41,999 nucleotides of DNA from a virus. The position numbers and the translations under genes were made by a program. Of this stretch, positions 14,483 to 20,252 are shown piece after piece. A model generated the notes under the pieces. The model saw only the letters and a list, made by a program, of their open reading frames with translations. It was not told the DNA's origin and made no database searches. The stretch lies in IMG/VR virus record IMGVR_UViG_3300004463_000111, positions 1-41,999 of that record. The stretch is one strand, 5' to 3'. Position 1 is the first letter of the stretch. Each line of letters begins with the position of its first letter.

Positions 14483-15558
14483 TACTTGGCGCTCCATTTT
14501 TCCGAAAGGTTCAGCAGTTCTTTGAATGCCATGCGAACAGGGTGGCGCAGTTCGCGCTGATGCTTGGCCAGCCACTCTTCCAGTTCTTCGCGTGGGCTTT
14601 TCGATTTCATGTGAGTGGCGCGCATGGTCTGATGCTCTTGTGCGCCGCTGACTGCTGCGTAATAGCTGCCGCCTGTGTAGACAGTTTTAATCATGCCCTT
14701 TGCGACAACCGAATCCAGTTCGGCCTGAGACTTCACGGCAATGGCGCCGGGGTTGGCCTCTTTAAACTTGCGATAGCAGACTTCCTTCAGGATCTCAGGG
14801 CAGCCGTATTCCAGCAGGCTGAGATCGCGCACGTCATTTTCCATCATGTCGGCGATGTGATCCCAGCGCTTGGTGTCCAGCCACATTTCCTTCGCCATAT
14901 GGCGCAGATCCCAGCTGTCGACTGTCTGCCGGTCGCGCTCAAGCTTCAGATACTCGGGCAACACGTCGTAGCCATAGGCCAGGTCGGTGTCGCAGACGAA
15001 CAGGCCGCCGACGTATAGCTTGCCCTGGCGGCTCGGCAGAATGCTGCCGAAGCGCGTGCCTATCACATCCGTCATCGGCGCTTGCATGAACAGGCACATT
15101 TCATTGATCAGCGTGGTGTCGTCGTGGTGCAGACCGTCAACCTGGAACGTCAGACCCTGGTTGTCGGCAATGGCTTGCTCGGTGATCTTCAGCACCTCGA
15201 TGCCGAACAGGTCGCTGTGTTCAAAGGATGGTGTCCAGCTCACACCGCCATTCAGCACCGTGACGGGATAGCCCAGGCGGGTCAGCACCAGCAGCGCCAG
15301 CTTGAAGCCTTCGCCAAAACTGCCGATCGCATCGCGGTCATCGGCCTTACTGGTCTGCCCCAGCACCAGCGTGCTGGCCGGTAGGGTGTCGAAGCGGCTG
15401 GTGATGCTCAGCTGATGGCCGACGATGGAAAACTCATTTGGCGATTCGCTGTCCAGCATGTTCTGCAGCAGCTCGCGAACGGCCTCGGTAATGCCCCAGT
15501 GGCGCACGTAGTCGCGGGCCAACGGCAATTCGTAGGATTTGGATTGAACGGTTTGCAT
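14482..15558 (-). CDS. GHKL-type ATPase, function unknown
   Basis: 358 aa. The N-terminal half shows a Bergerat-fold ATP-binding site as in GyrB, Hsp90, MutL and histidine kinases: N-box EAVRELLQNMLDSE (25-38) and glycine-rich lid GSFGEGFKLAL (79-89), with strands between. The DxGxG motif is not canonical, so binding mode and hydrolysis are uncertain. The C-terminal half is unrecognised, with Arg/Lys-rich helices (SKSPREELEEWLAKHQRELRHPVRM). It is the first gene after the promoter at about 15.6 kb and is followed by recombination genes, so a role in DNA metabolism or host modification is plausible. GGGGATTATCTG precedes the ATG. Confidence 0.7.
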   Translation of the reverse strand: MQTVQSKSYELPLARDYVRHWGITEAVRELLQNMLDSESPNEFSIVGHQLSITSRFDTLPASTLVLGQTSKADDRDAIGSFGEGFKLALLVLTRLGYPVTVLNGGVSWTPSFEHSDLFGIEVLKITEQAIADNQGLTFQVDGLHHDDTTLINEMCLFMQAPMTDVIGTRFGSILPSRQGKLYVGGLFVCDTDLAYGYDVLPEYLKLERDRQTVDSWDLRHMAKEMWLDTKRWDHIADMMENDVRDLSLLEYGCPEILKEVCYRKFKEANPGAIAVKSQAELDSVVAKGMIKTVYTGGSYYAAVSGAQEHQTMRATHMKSKSPREELEEWLAKHQRELRHPVRMAFKELLNLSEKWSAK

Positions 15559-15597
15559 CAGATAATCCCCATTATCAGGCGCCGGAGTGGCGCTGCG

Positions 15598-15631
15598 TTG
15601 CCACTATAATTGCCACCACAAATGATGGCAA
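15598..15631 (-). promoter_or_regulatory. Leftward promoter with 18-bp operator, upstream of the GHKL/recombination unit
   Basis: On the minus strand TTGCCA (15631-15626), a 17-nt spacer and TATAGT (15608-15603). The element TGGCAATTATAGTGGCAA (15615-15598) covers the -10 and shares 15 of 18 bases with the element at 19741-19758. The -35 also forms an inverted pair ATTGCCA...TGGCAAT with the upstream half of the element. A small hairpin (GCGCC/GGCGC, about 15579-15593) lies in the leader. Confidence 0.65.
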
Positions 15632-15636
15632 TTTAT

Positions 15637-15840
15637 TTATGCAGTTTCTGCGGAAATAATGTTTTGCACGGTGCGGCTAAGGCTCTCGATGGCGCGCTTG
15701 AATATCAGCACGCGGTCGATGGCCCTGGCCCACTTGTCGCGCTGGATGATTTCGAACAGTTCGACTTCGCCCAGGCTGCAGGAGATCAGGTAGAAGTTTT
15801 CGCCTGGCTTGCAGGCCCAGGCGATCACTGGTTGGCTCAT
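15637..15840 (-). CDS. Small hypothetical protein
   Basis: 67 aa with a mixed alpha/beta look (VIAWACKPGENFYLISCSLGEVELFEIIQR) and a C-terminal helix (RVLIFKRAIESLSRTVQNII). It is not recognised. It overlaps the upstream gene's stop as ATGA (15837-15840) and is the last gene before the promoter at about 15.6 kb. Confidence 0.55.
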   Translation of the reverse strand: MSQPVIAWACKPGENFYLISCSLGEVELFEIIQRDKWARAIDRVLIFKRAIESLSRTVQNIISAETA

Positions 15841-16457
15841 TGATCCAGCTCCTTGACCTTGTCGATTTCAAAGACTCCAAACCCTTCGCCACTCAAGGCG
15901 CGCAGTAGTGAAAGCCCTTGGTCGATTAGATCGCCACCCGGTGATAGAGCAGCCAAATTGACGGCCTGCCCAAGCTTGTGCGCTTCGACGTTACCCGGCT
16001 GATCGTCGAAGGTATAGGCGCGCTTGGTTTCTGGAGAATCGTAAGCCTTGCCGTAGATCCCGATCTTGCACACCTGCAACACCACCCCGGCGCCGCCACC
16101 AGAATGGTCGGGCGATAGCGTAGCGGCCTGTGACGTAATGGCGCGGCGGATATCCAGAGCGGTTCCGGCCAACAAATCGCCGCACTTATCAAGGTATTCG
16201 TGCAGGCTTTCCACACCGATGCGGCTTTGTGTATCGCAGACTAGATACAGCTGGCGAAGCGGAGTGCGATTGGCAAGGTCAGCGGCTATTTTCATGAGCG
16301 CTGAGTTGTCTTGGCGCGGCGCTTCCGGGGCTGCGAGCAGGGCGCGGGCTTTCCAGATTTCAAAGTCTTCGCGCCACCCTTGATATCCAACAACGCGGCC
16401 TCTGCTTACTGTCCAAGCGTCAAAAGTTGCGCGCTCATTGATCGGTTTACTCGTCAT
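15837..16457 (-). CDS. Hypothetical early protein
   Basis: 206 aa, not recognised. The N-terminus has FDAWTVSRGRVVGYQGWREDFEIWKARALLAA, a phrase I associate with phage ea/ninX-type accessory proteins that list sample-like tails, but I cannot name a family. The middle has helices (ALMKIAADLANRTPLRQLYLVCDTQSRIG) and a Gly-rich turn (PDHSGGGAGVVLQV). No membrane segments. It overlaps both neighbours (4 nt downstream, 11 nt upstream). An early accessory role is inferred from position only. Confidence 0.55.
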   Translation of the reverse strand: MTSKPINERATFDAWTVSRGRVVGYQGWREDFEIWKARALLAAPEAPRQDNSALMKIAADLANRTPLRQLYLVCDTQSRIGVESLHEYLDKCGDLLAGTALDIRRAITSQAATLSPDHSGGGAGVVLQVCKIGIYGKAYDSPETKRAYTFDDQPGNVEAHKLGQAVNLAALSPGGDLIDQGLSLLRALSGEGFGVFEIDKVKELDQ

Positions 16458-17025
16458 GGCTTGCGGCCTCTGGATTGGGGTTGAGGGCGGCTTGAATCAG
16501 GTTCCAGTCTTCAAGCGTTATGCGGATTTCGCCCCAGCTACCGGAGCCTGAGTTTGGATCGAATCCGTAATTGTTCAGCGTTTCGAGTGCTTCACGCATA
16601 ATCGCATTCCGCCGCTCGGCGTCCGCAAGGCGCTGCTGTGCCTTGCCTTCTTCAGTGATCCAGTAGCTTCGTCTGGCGCGAAGATGAACATGCAGCCTCA
16701 ACAGCGTTTCACGGTCTTTGACTGCGCTCGCCAGCTCTTCCCGCAAAGCAGCGAGCTGGGATTGGGCGGCGTCTTCTGGTTCTTCAAATTCAACAAGTGT
16801 CGTGCTGCCTTCTTCTGGATACTCAGCTGTAGCCAAATGAAGTCCGTAAACCTCTTTCCCGTCATCGTCAGTTACGGCGCCGATCCAAAGCAGCCCGTCT
16901 GAATATTCGCCGAATTGCGAGTCGTCGCCATCACCATCGCCGCAATGGAAGTTGATTGCTTCGATTTTTTCTTTGTCCAGCAGCATTGATGCCGGTACAA
17001 GTTTGAAACTTTTTTGATCGCTCAT
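16447..17025 (-). CDS. Hypothetical early protein
   Basis: 192 aa from the ATG at 17025, which has GGGAG 8 nt upstream. Residues 1-85 are mixed and acidic, with NFHCGDGDGDDSQFGEYSDGLLWIGAV. Residues 90-165 are a long charged helix (AALREELASAVKDRETLLRLHVHLRARRS...) likely to form a coiled coil. The C-terminal part (LETLNNYGFDPNSGSGSWGEIRITLEDWNLIQAALN) resembles tails seen in several phage accessory proteins. Function is unknown. Confidence 0.55.
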   Translation of the reverse strand: MSDQKSFKLVPASMLLDKEKIEAINFHCGDGDGDDSQFGEYSDGLLWIGAVTDDDGKEVYGLHLATAEYPEEGSTTLVEFEEPEDAAQSQLAALREELASAVKDRETLLRLHVHLRARRSYWITEEGKAQQRLADAERRNAIMREALETLNNYGFDPNSGSGSWGEIRITLEDWNLIQAALNPNPEAASHDE

Positions 17026-17059
17026 TCCAAAATCTCCCTCATTCGATAATCGGTGCGGT

Positions 17060-17764
17060 TTAATCACTCAGACAAGATTCTGAATGCTGCTGCCGCCACT
17101 CTTGGATCTTGTCCATTTCCAATGGCGCGGTTCCGGTCCATCCTATCGGCCATCCCATCAGGCTTTCCCAGAAATCCGGGTTCACATACAGCTTCCCGGT
17201 TGGCGTTCCGCGCAATTTGTTCTGGCTTCCGCCGATCTCCTGGAACGTGCCCCCCCATCGGCTTGAGCCATGGCATGGAGTCGGCCACGATCCAGCAACG
17301 GGATCTGGTGTGAGCGGCGCCAACATGGTTTGATCCCAGCACTCCCCATCGTGCAGAGAACCCCATGTCGGCCAGATCTCCGAGGACAACTCCAAGCCCT
17401 CGATGAGTGAGAGCTGACGAGTTTTCCACGAACGCGAATCGCGGTCGTACTTCGCCAATGATCCTTGCCATTTCCCGCCAAAGGCTGCTCGACTCGCCTT
17501 CGATGCCGGCCTTTTGTCCAGCCTGGGAAATGTCGGTGCAGGGGAACCCTCCAGAAACGACATCAACAATTCCATTCCAAGCTGTTCCATCGAAGGTACA
17601 AACATCATCCCAAATGGGGAATGGTGGAAGATTCCCTTCATTTTGGCGCTGCATGAGTCTCCTGGAGCAGAAGGTATTGATCTCAACGGCGCAGACAGTT
17701 CGCCATCCAAGCAGCTTGCCGGCAAGTATTCCGCCACCAGCGCCCGCGAAAAGTGCCAGCTCAT
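17060..17764 (-). CDS. Alternative-frame ORF over the methyltransferase, possibly coding
   Basis: 234 codons on the same strand as the methyltransferase but in another frame, covering it almost end to end. Its ATG at 17764 overlaps the stop of the upstream 36-aa ORF as ATGA, and the GGGAG upstream is 9 nt away. Its translation has Trp-rich motifs (SWKTRQLSLIEGLELSSEIWP, WPTPCHG, ESLMGWPIGWTG) that I recall from separately annotated phage proteins lying on methyltransferase genes. It may be a real overprinted protein, or a by-product of conserved methyltransferase codons in a GC-rich genome. Low to moderate confidence. Confidence 0.35.
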   Translation of the reverse strand: MSWHFSRALVAEYLPASCLDGELSAPLRSIPSAPGDSCSAKMKGIFHHSPFGMMFVPSMEQLGMELLMSFLEGSPAPTFPRLDKRPASKASRAAFGGKWQGSLAKYDRDSRSWKTRQLSLIEGLELSSEIWPTWGSLHDGECWDQTMLAPLTPDPVAGSWPTPCHGSSRWGGTFQEIGGSQNKLRGTPTGKLYVNPDFWESLMGWPIGWTGTAPLEMDKIQEWRQQHSESCLSD

Positions 17765-17768
17765 TCAT
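17064..17768 (-). CDS. DNA (cytosine-5-)methyltransferase
   Basis: 234 aa. It transfers a methyl group from S-adenosylmethionine to C5 of cytosine. Motif I LFAGAGGG (6-13), motif IV GGFPCTDIS with catalytic Cys77, motif VI FVENS (113-117; the usual form is ENV), motif VIII R155-x-R157, and the IX/X region RNRAIGNGQDP (212-222) are all present. The target-recognition region is very short (about residues 165-205), so specificity is unclear. No partner restriction gene is visible, so this is probably a solitary enzyme protecting phage DNA. The start ATG at 17768 has GGGAG 5 nt upstream. A full-length ORF in another frame of the same strand overlaps the whole gene. Confidence 0.92.
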   Translation of the reverse strand: MNELALFAGAGGGILAGKLLGWRTVCAVEINTFCSRRLMQRQNEGNLPPFPIWDDVCTFDGTAWNGIVDVVSGGFPCTDISQAGQKAGIEGESSSLWREMARIIGEVRPRFAFVENSSALTHRGLGVVLGDLADMGFSARWGVLGSNHVGAAHTRSRCWIVADSMPWLKPMGGHVPGDRRKPEQIARNANREAVCEPGFLGKPDGMADRMDRNRAIGNGQDPRVAAAAFRILSE

Positions 17769-17871
17769 TAAAACTCCCACGCTTCGCCCGACAAACCAGG
17801 CAGCAGATGACGATAGTTATTCCAACGCCGACTAGCGGCCAGCAGGCGGCTAGGTAGAGGGCGGTTTTCAT
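17761..17871 (-). CDS. 36-aa single-span membrane peptide
   Basis: Starts MKTALYLAACWPLVGVG, with one membrane segment at about 4-27 and a basic tail (CRAKRGSFNE). The start overlaps the DUF551-like gene's stop as ATGA (17868-17871). Its own stop overlaps the ATG at 17764 as ATGA, while the methyltransferase ATG (17768) lies inside it. The peptide continues the chain of coupled small genes and has no recognised family. Confidence 0.5.
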   Translation of the reverse strand: MKTALYLAACWPLVGVGITIVICCLVCRAKRGSFNE

Positions 17872-18122
17872 TCAGGCTCACCGATATGCATCCAGTGCGT
17901 GGTTTCAGGCCGCGCCACAACGCCGGGACCATCCGCGATGCATTCGATTCCTTGGCAAGCATCCTCAGAGAGAACCCAGTCGCAAGCGCCGGAGCACGCA
18001 TCTACATTCTCCCAAGAGTCGAAGTCTGGACCGAACTCGTCTTGACCGGGCCAGCGGCGCCATACCACGACAAGTTCAGATGATTCCGGCATACGGTCAC
18101 AGCACTTTATCCAGTTGCTCAT
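17868..18122 (-). CDS. DUF551-like protein
   Basis: 84 aa. The N-terminus MSNWIKCCDRMPESSELVVVW is the signature of DUF551 phage proteins (W-I-x-C-x-D-x-x-P), and the C-terminal TTHWMHIGEPE is the family's HW-M-LP-type end. The Cys-rich middle (DACSGACDWVLSEDACQGIECIAD) is unusual. Members occur in many phages and prophages and have no known activity. GGAGG lies 9 nt upstream of the ATG. Confidence 0.8.
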   Translation of the reverse strand: MSNWIKCCDRMPESSELVVVWRRWPGQDEFGPDFDSWENVDACSGACDWVLSEDACQGIECIADGPGVVARPETTHWMHIGEPE

Positions 18123-18123
18123 T

Positions 18124-18297
18124 TCAGTCTTCCTCCGATCCGTTCGATTTGTACGGCGCTTGGCAGTTCGGACACTCCCCGTCAGGCCGGTAGTCTTCTT
18201 GCGTGTTCAGGCGCTGGCAGTTGTGGCAGCGCATGAGCGGGGATTGGTCGCCGAGGGCTGGTGGCGAGCCGATGTATATGGGGTTGCGCGGCTTCAT
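18124..18297 (-). CDS. 57-aa zinc-ribbon protein
   Basis: A short ORF with CHNC at 24-27 and CPNC at 42-45, spaced as a zinc ribbon, and an acidic end (NGSEED). It starts with ATG at 18297, overlapping the DUF2591-like gene's stop as ATGA, and ends just before the DUF551-like gene. It is probably a small nucleic-acid- or protein-binding module. Function is unknown. Confidence 0.6.
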   Translation of the reverse strand: MKPRNPIYIGSPPALGDQSPLMRCHNCQRLNTQEDYRPDGECPNCQAPYKSNGSEED

Positions 18298-18665
18298 GGC
18301 GCTAGCTCCTGTGGGACTTGAACAGATTCGCCAATCTGTGCAGCGATGATTGCCCTGCAGGCGGCGGTGAGTCTGGTATCCCCATGCTGACGAACTCCAA
18401 TTTTCGCGCTAGCCCAGAACCCGCCGCCTGCTGAATTGGCAATCGATACATCGTACTTATCGATTAGAGGTCCTGTTTGCGCCCAGTTAGCGGAAGGCTC
18501 ATACAGGAGGAAATCTCGGTCTTCGGTGTAATAGCCGATCCATGGGTTTGGCTGCCACATGGCGTTGTATTGGATATGCGGCTCGATAGCCTCGATATTA
18601 GCCAGCAGCCAGTCAAGCGCCGCGCCGGTAAGATTTCCCGTGGTTACTTCGACCATGTTGCTCAT
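18294..18665 (-). CDS. DUF2591-like protein
   Basis: 123 aa. The phrase VEVTTGNLTGAALDWLLANIE at the start and the later LTAACRAIIAAQIGESVQVPQEL are typical of DUF2591 phage proteins (ALDWAVA... and RA-V...GD-V-VP-EL). The middle has the usual tail of short beta segments (PWIGYYTEDRDFLLYEPSANWAQTGPLIDKY). I chose the ATG at 18665, coupled as ATGA to the upstream 25-aa ORF. Function is unknown; the family is widespread in phage accessory regions. Confidence 0.75.
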   Translation of the reverse strand: MSNMVEVTTGNLTGAALDWLLANIEAIEPHIQYNAMWQPNPWIGYYTEDRDFLLYEPSANWAQTGPLIDKYDVSIANSAGGGFWASAKIGVRQHGDTRLTAACRAIIAAQIGESVQVPQELAP

Positions 18666-18739
18666 GCCAGATACCCCATCCGCGCCATCACACACAGCAG
18701 CGCAATCGCAGCCGCTGACCAGAACAAAGACTTACCCAT
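18662..18739 (-). CDS. 25-aa membrane peptide
   Basis: MGKSLFWSAAAIALLCVMA... is a single hydrophobic helix after a basic start. The stop overlaps the DUF2591-like ATG as ATGA, and its start overlaps the upstream 48-aa ORF. It is likely a small membrane peptide or a coupling ORF. Confidence 0.4.
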   Translation of the reverse strand: MGKSLFWSAAAIALLCVMARMGYLA

Positions 18740-18878
18740 GGCGTACCTCGGCGTGCCAAACCCCTTCAATGCACACTGGAGCCCGATTCCACTTGATCGG
18801 CGCTATCAGGTCGTAACCCATAGACGCGACCGCTGCACAGATACCGGCAAAGCTGCTGGCGATGATTGGGATGTTCAT
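18732..18878 (-). CDS. 48-aa small hydrophobic protein
   Basis: The N-terminal half (MNIPIIASSFAGICAAVAS) is hydrophobic and could be a membrane or signal segment; the rest is mixed (KWNRAPVCIEGVWHAEV). Its ATG at 18878 overlaps the upstream gene's stop as ATGA. There is no family match. Coupling on both sides argues that it is translated. Confidence 0.45.
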   Translation of the reverse strand: MNIPIIASSFAGICAAVASMGYDLIAPIKWNRAPVCIEGVWHAEVRHG

Positions 18879-19084
18879 TTGGCGCGCTCCAAAATCATAA
18901 GGTCAGCAAGGTAATATGCTTCACTCACAACTTCCTCGGCAGAAGTTCCGGCCATCGCTGGATCAGAACAAAAACCGCTAAGAGCCTTAGCCGCGAAGTA
19001 ATCTCGAATACTCATGCCAAGCACTGGTCCGTATTGGCTACTTTCACTTTGGAAGGCTGGGGCGCTTAAATCTTTCTCACTCAT
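18875..19084 (-). CDS. Small phage protein, unknown function
   Basis: 69 aa. It contains LGMSIRDYFAAKALSGF, a phrase found in many phage accessory proteins (usually GMTLRDYFAA-AM-GL), followed by EEVVSEAYYLADLMILERAK. The pattern with A-x-x-AY-x-x-AD-M-x-x-R is common in phages of Gram-negative hosts. The activity is unknown. AAGGGG lies 9 nt upstream of the ATG. Confidence 0.7.
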   Translation of the reverse strand: MSEKDLSAPAFQSESSQYGPVLGMSIRDYFAAKALSGFCSDPAMAGTSAEEVVSEAYYLADLMILERAK

Positions 19085-19090
19085 TTCAAA

Positions 19091-19354
19091 TTACCCCTTC
19101 AACGTAGAGAGCGATGACGCTCGGAATCGGCGCATGTAGCCGCCAGTCAGTCGGCGCATCAGCACCTTTTCGCGCTCTTCTTCGTGATACCAGCAGGTCA
19201 GGTACTCGGTACCCATCGACCCGTGATCCATCACCTCGCACTCGCAGCGCGTCTTCAGCAGTGCGCGAGCCTCGGCGATACATGCTGATCTGAGCGTCAG
19301 GTATCGACGGCCTCCACCCTTGTACACAACCGCCTGCGATGATGTGACTGACAT
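19091..19354 (-). CDS. Hypothetical early protein
   Basis: 87 aa, with Cys residues spaced in the middle (SACIAEARALLKTRCECEVMDHG... LTCWYHEEE), possibly a zinc site with nearby His. The N-terminus has VVYKGGGRRYLTLRSACIAEARALL, familiar from small phage proteins acting on unknown targets. GGAG lies 6 nt upstream of the ATG. It is not recognised with confidence. Confidence 0.55.
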   Translation of the reverse strand: MSVTSSQAVVYKGGGRRYLTLRSACIAEARALLKTRCECEVMDHGSMGTEYLTCWYHEEEREKVLMRRLTGGYMRRFRASSLSTLKG

Positions 19355-19356
19355 GA

Positions 19357-19443
19357 TCAGCTCCAGATTATTGCGATGACCGCCGCCGTGACGTGCGCGG
19401 CGATCAGCAGGCGGGCGGTTAGGTTAAGAGTTAACCGGATCAC
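19357..19443 (-). CDS. Possible 28-aa membrane peptide with GTG start
   Basis: A GTG-initiated ORF whose C-terminal 18 residues are strongly hydrophobic (LLIAAHVTAAVIAIIWS). It overlaps the end of the upstream 72-aa gene and ends just before the 87-aa gene. No good ribosome binding site is seen, so it depends on coupling. Tentative. Confidence 0.3.
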   Translation of the reverse strand: MIRLTLNLTARLLIAAHVTAAVIAIIWS

Positions 19444-19642
19444 GGCGCGTTGCCCGGGCCAGTTCGATCCACGCCAGTTCGTTGCCATGCTCGACCGGCG
19501 TGAGATCGCCACAGCTCAGCGCGTAGTTGATCATCCCGACGGCGCGCTCGATCTGTACCTGGGCCACTGCATCGGATTCGGTTTTAACGGCGACATCCAG
19601 GCACAGGGCCAGAAGGTCGCGGCAGGATTGCGGCATGCTCAT
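19424..19642 (-). CDS. Hypothetical early protein
   Basis: 72 aa. MPQSCRDLLALCLDVAVKTESDAVAQVQIERAVGMINYAL is mostly helical. The C-terminal NELAWIELARATRR is also helical. No known domain. Its ATG overlaps the stop of the 24-aa ORF as ATGA. It is the second gene of the leftward early operon. Confidence 0.5.
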   Translation of the reverse strand: MSMPQSCRDLLALCLDVAVKTESDAVAQVQIERAVGMINYALSCGDLTPVEHGNELAWIELARATRRDPVNS

Positions 19643-19713
19643 CGTTCATCATCCTGCTGTTCGTCAGTGGTGCGGCCCAAGAGCCAGTCGATAAAGGCAA
19701 GTAGCAAAATCAT
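19639..19713 (-). CDS. 24-aa peptide, first gene of the leftward early operon
   Basis: MILLLAFIDWLLGRTTDEQ... is a short hydrophobic start with an acidic tail (DDER). AGGA lies 7 nt upstream of the ATG, and the predicted start of transcription is about 26 nt upstream. Coupled to the 72-aa gene by ATGA. It is possibly a small membrane peptide or a leader. Confidence 0.45.
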   Translation of the reverse strand: MILLLAFIDWLLGRTTDEQQDDER

Positions 19714-19740
19714 GGTCGCGATCCTGTGCGGTGTTTGTGA

Positions 19741-19774
19741 TGCCAACGATAGTGGCAATCGATATGCGCGTCAA
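19741..19774 (-). promoter_or_regulatory. Leftward early promoter with 18-bp operator
   Basis: On the minus strand TTGACG (19774-19769), a 17-nt spacer and TATCGT (19751-19746). The plus-strand element TGCCAACGATAGTGGCAA (19741-19758) covers the -10 box and contains the perfect inverted repeat TGCCA...TGGCA. Start of transcription near 19739. It faces away from the XRE gene, so binding of that protein would repress the leftward early genes. Confidence 0.65.
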
Positions 19775-19797
19775 CAGTCAAATGCAAATAAACGCGG

Positions 19798-19827
19798 TTG
19801 ACAGGCGCTACCTATAAGATCTACATT
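19798..19827 (+). promoter_or_regulatory. Rightward early promoter (predicted)
   Basis: TTGACA (19798-19803), an 18-nt spacer and TACATT (19822-19827). The -35 is perfect and the -10 weak. Transcription would start near 19833 and read the XRE gene, the initiator and the helicase. The two -35 boxes of the divergent promoters are about 24 bp apart. The AT-rich stretch between them may favour opening. Confidence 0.5.
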
Positions 19828-19856
19828 TGCCCACATCAACAGCTGGAGCAGTAAAT

Positions 19857-20057
19857 ATGAACGTAGGTAAAAGCCTGAAGGTCGCACTCGCCAAGAAAGG
19901 CATGCGACAGAACGAGCTGGCAGAGCAAATGCATGTGAGCCGCCAGTGGATCGGCAAGCTGGCCAATAGCGAAAAGGCTGGAATGGGCAGCGTTGAGCTC
20001 ATGGCTGCTGCCTTTGGTATGTCGGTCGGTGACTTCATCAAACTCGGCGAGGATTGA
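19857..20057 (+). CDS. XRE-family (Cro-like) regulator
   Basis: 66 aa from the ATG at 19857, with GGAG 8 nt upstream; an in-frame extension upstream would run into the promoter. The helix-turn-helix is at about 16-36: GMRQNELAEQMHVSRQWIGKL, with the recognition helix SRQWIGKL. The domain has five helices and no separate cleavage or dimerisation domain, so it is Cro- rather than CI-sized. It likely binds the operators at the divergent region, and possibly those at 15.6 and 12.0 kb. It is the first gene of the rightward operon and the only XRE gene seen. Confidence 0.82.
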   Translation: MNVGKSLKVALAKKGMRQNELAEQMHVSRQWIGKLANSEKAGMGSVELMAAAFGMSVGDFIKLGED

Positions 20058-20059
20058 TC

Positions 20060-20251
20060 ATGAAGATTAATGGAACGAAAGGCATCGTGACGGACTGGGA
20101 GGGTGGAGAGCTCGTAATTGCCCAACGTAATAGCGTGATCACGTTCACGCCAGACCAGGTGCGTGCGCTGATTCGTTTTATCGAGGCTGGCATTGACCAG
20201 GCCGAAGCCGAATATATGGCTGAAGGTCAGCCAGATCCGAAAGGTTGGTGA
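20060..20251 (+). CDS. Small hypothetical protein between regulator and initiator
   Basis: 63 aa from the ATG at 20060, with GAGG 7 nt upstream. A beta-like N-terminal half (INGTKGIVTDWEGGELVIAQRNSVITFTPDQVRAL) is followed by a helix (IRFIEAGIDQAEAEYM). It is not recognised. Its gene overlaps neither neighbour but is only 1-2 nt from each, so it is part of the same operon. Confidence 0.55.
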   Translation: MKINGTKGIVTDWEGGELVIAQRNSVITFTPDQVRALIRFIEAGIDQAEAEYMAEGQPDPKGW

Positions 20252-20252
20252 T

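Noticed and set aside
17768-18001. 77-codon minus-strand ORF across the DUF551-like and 36-aa genes
   Set aside because: It lies in a frame that cuts across two coupled ORFs and has no ribosome site; the 36-aa membrane peptide in the other frame fits the ATGA chain.
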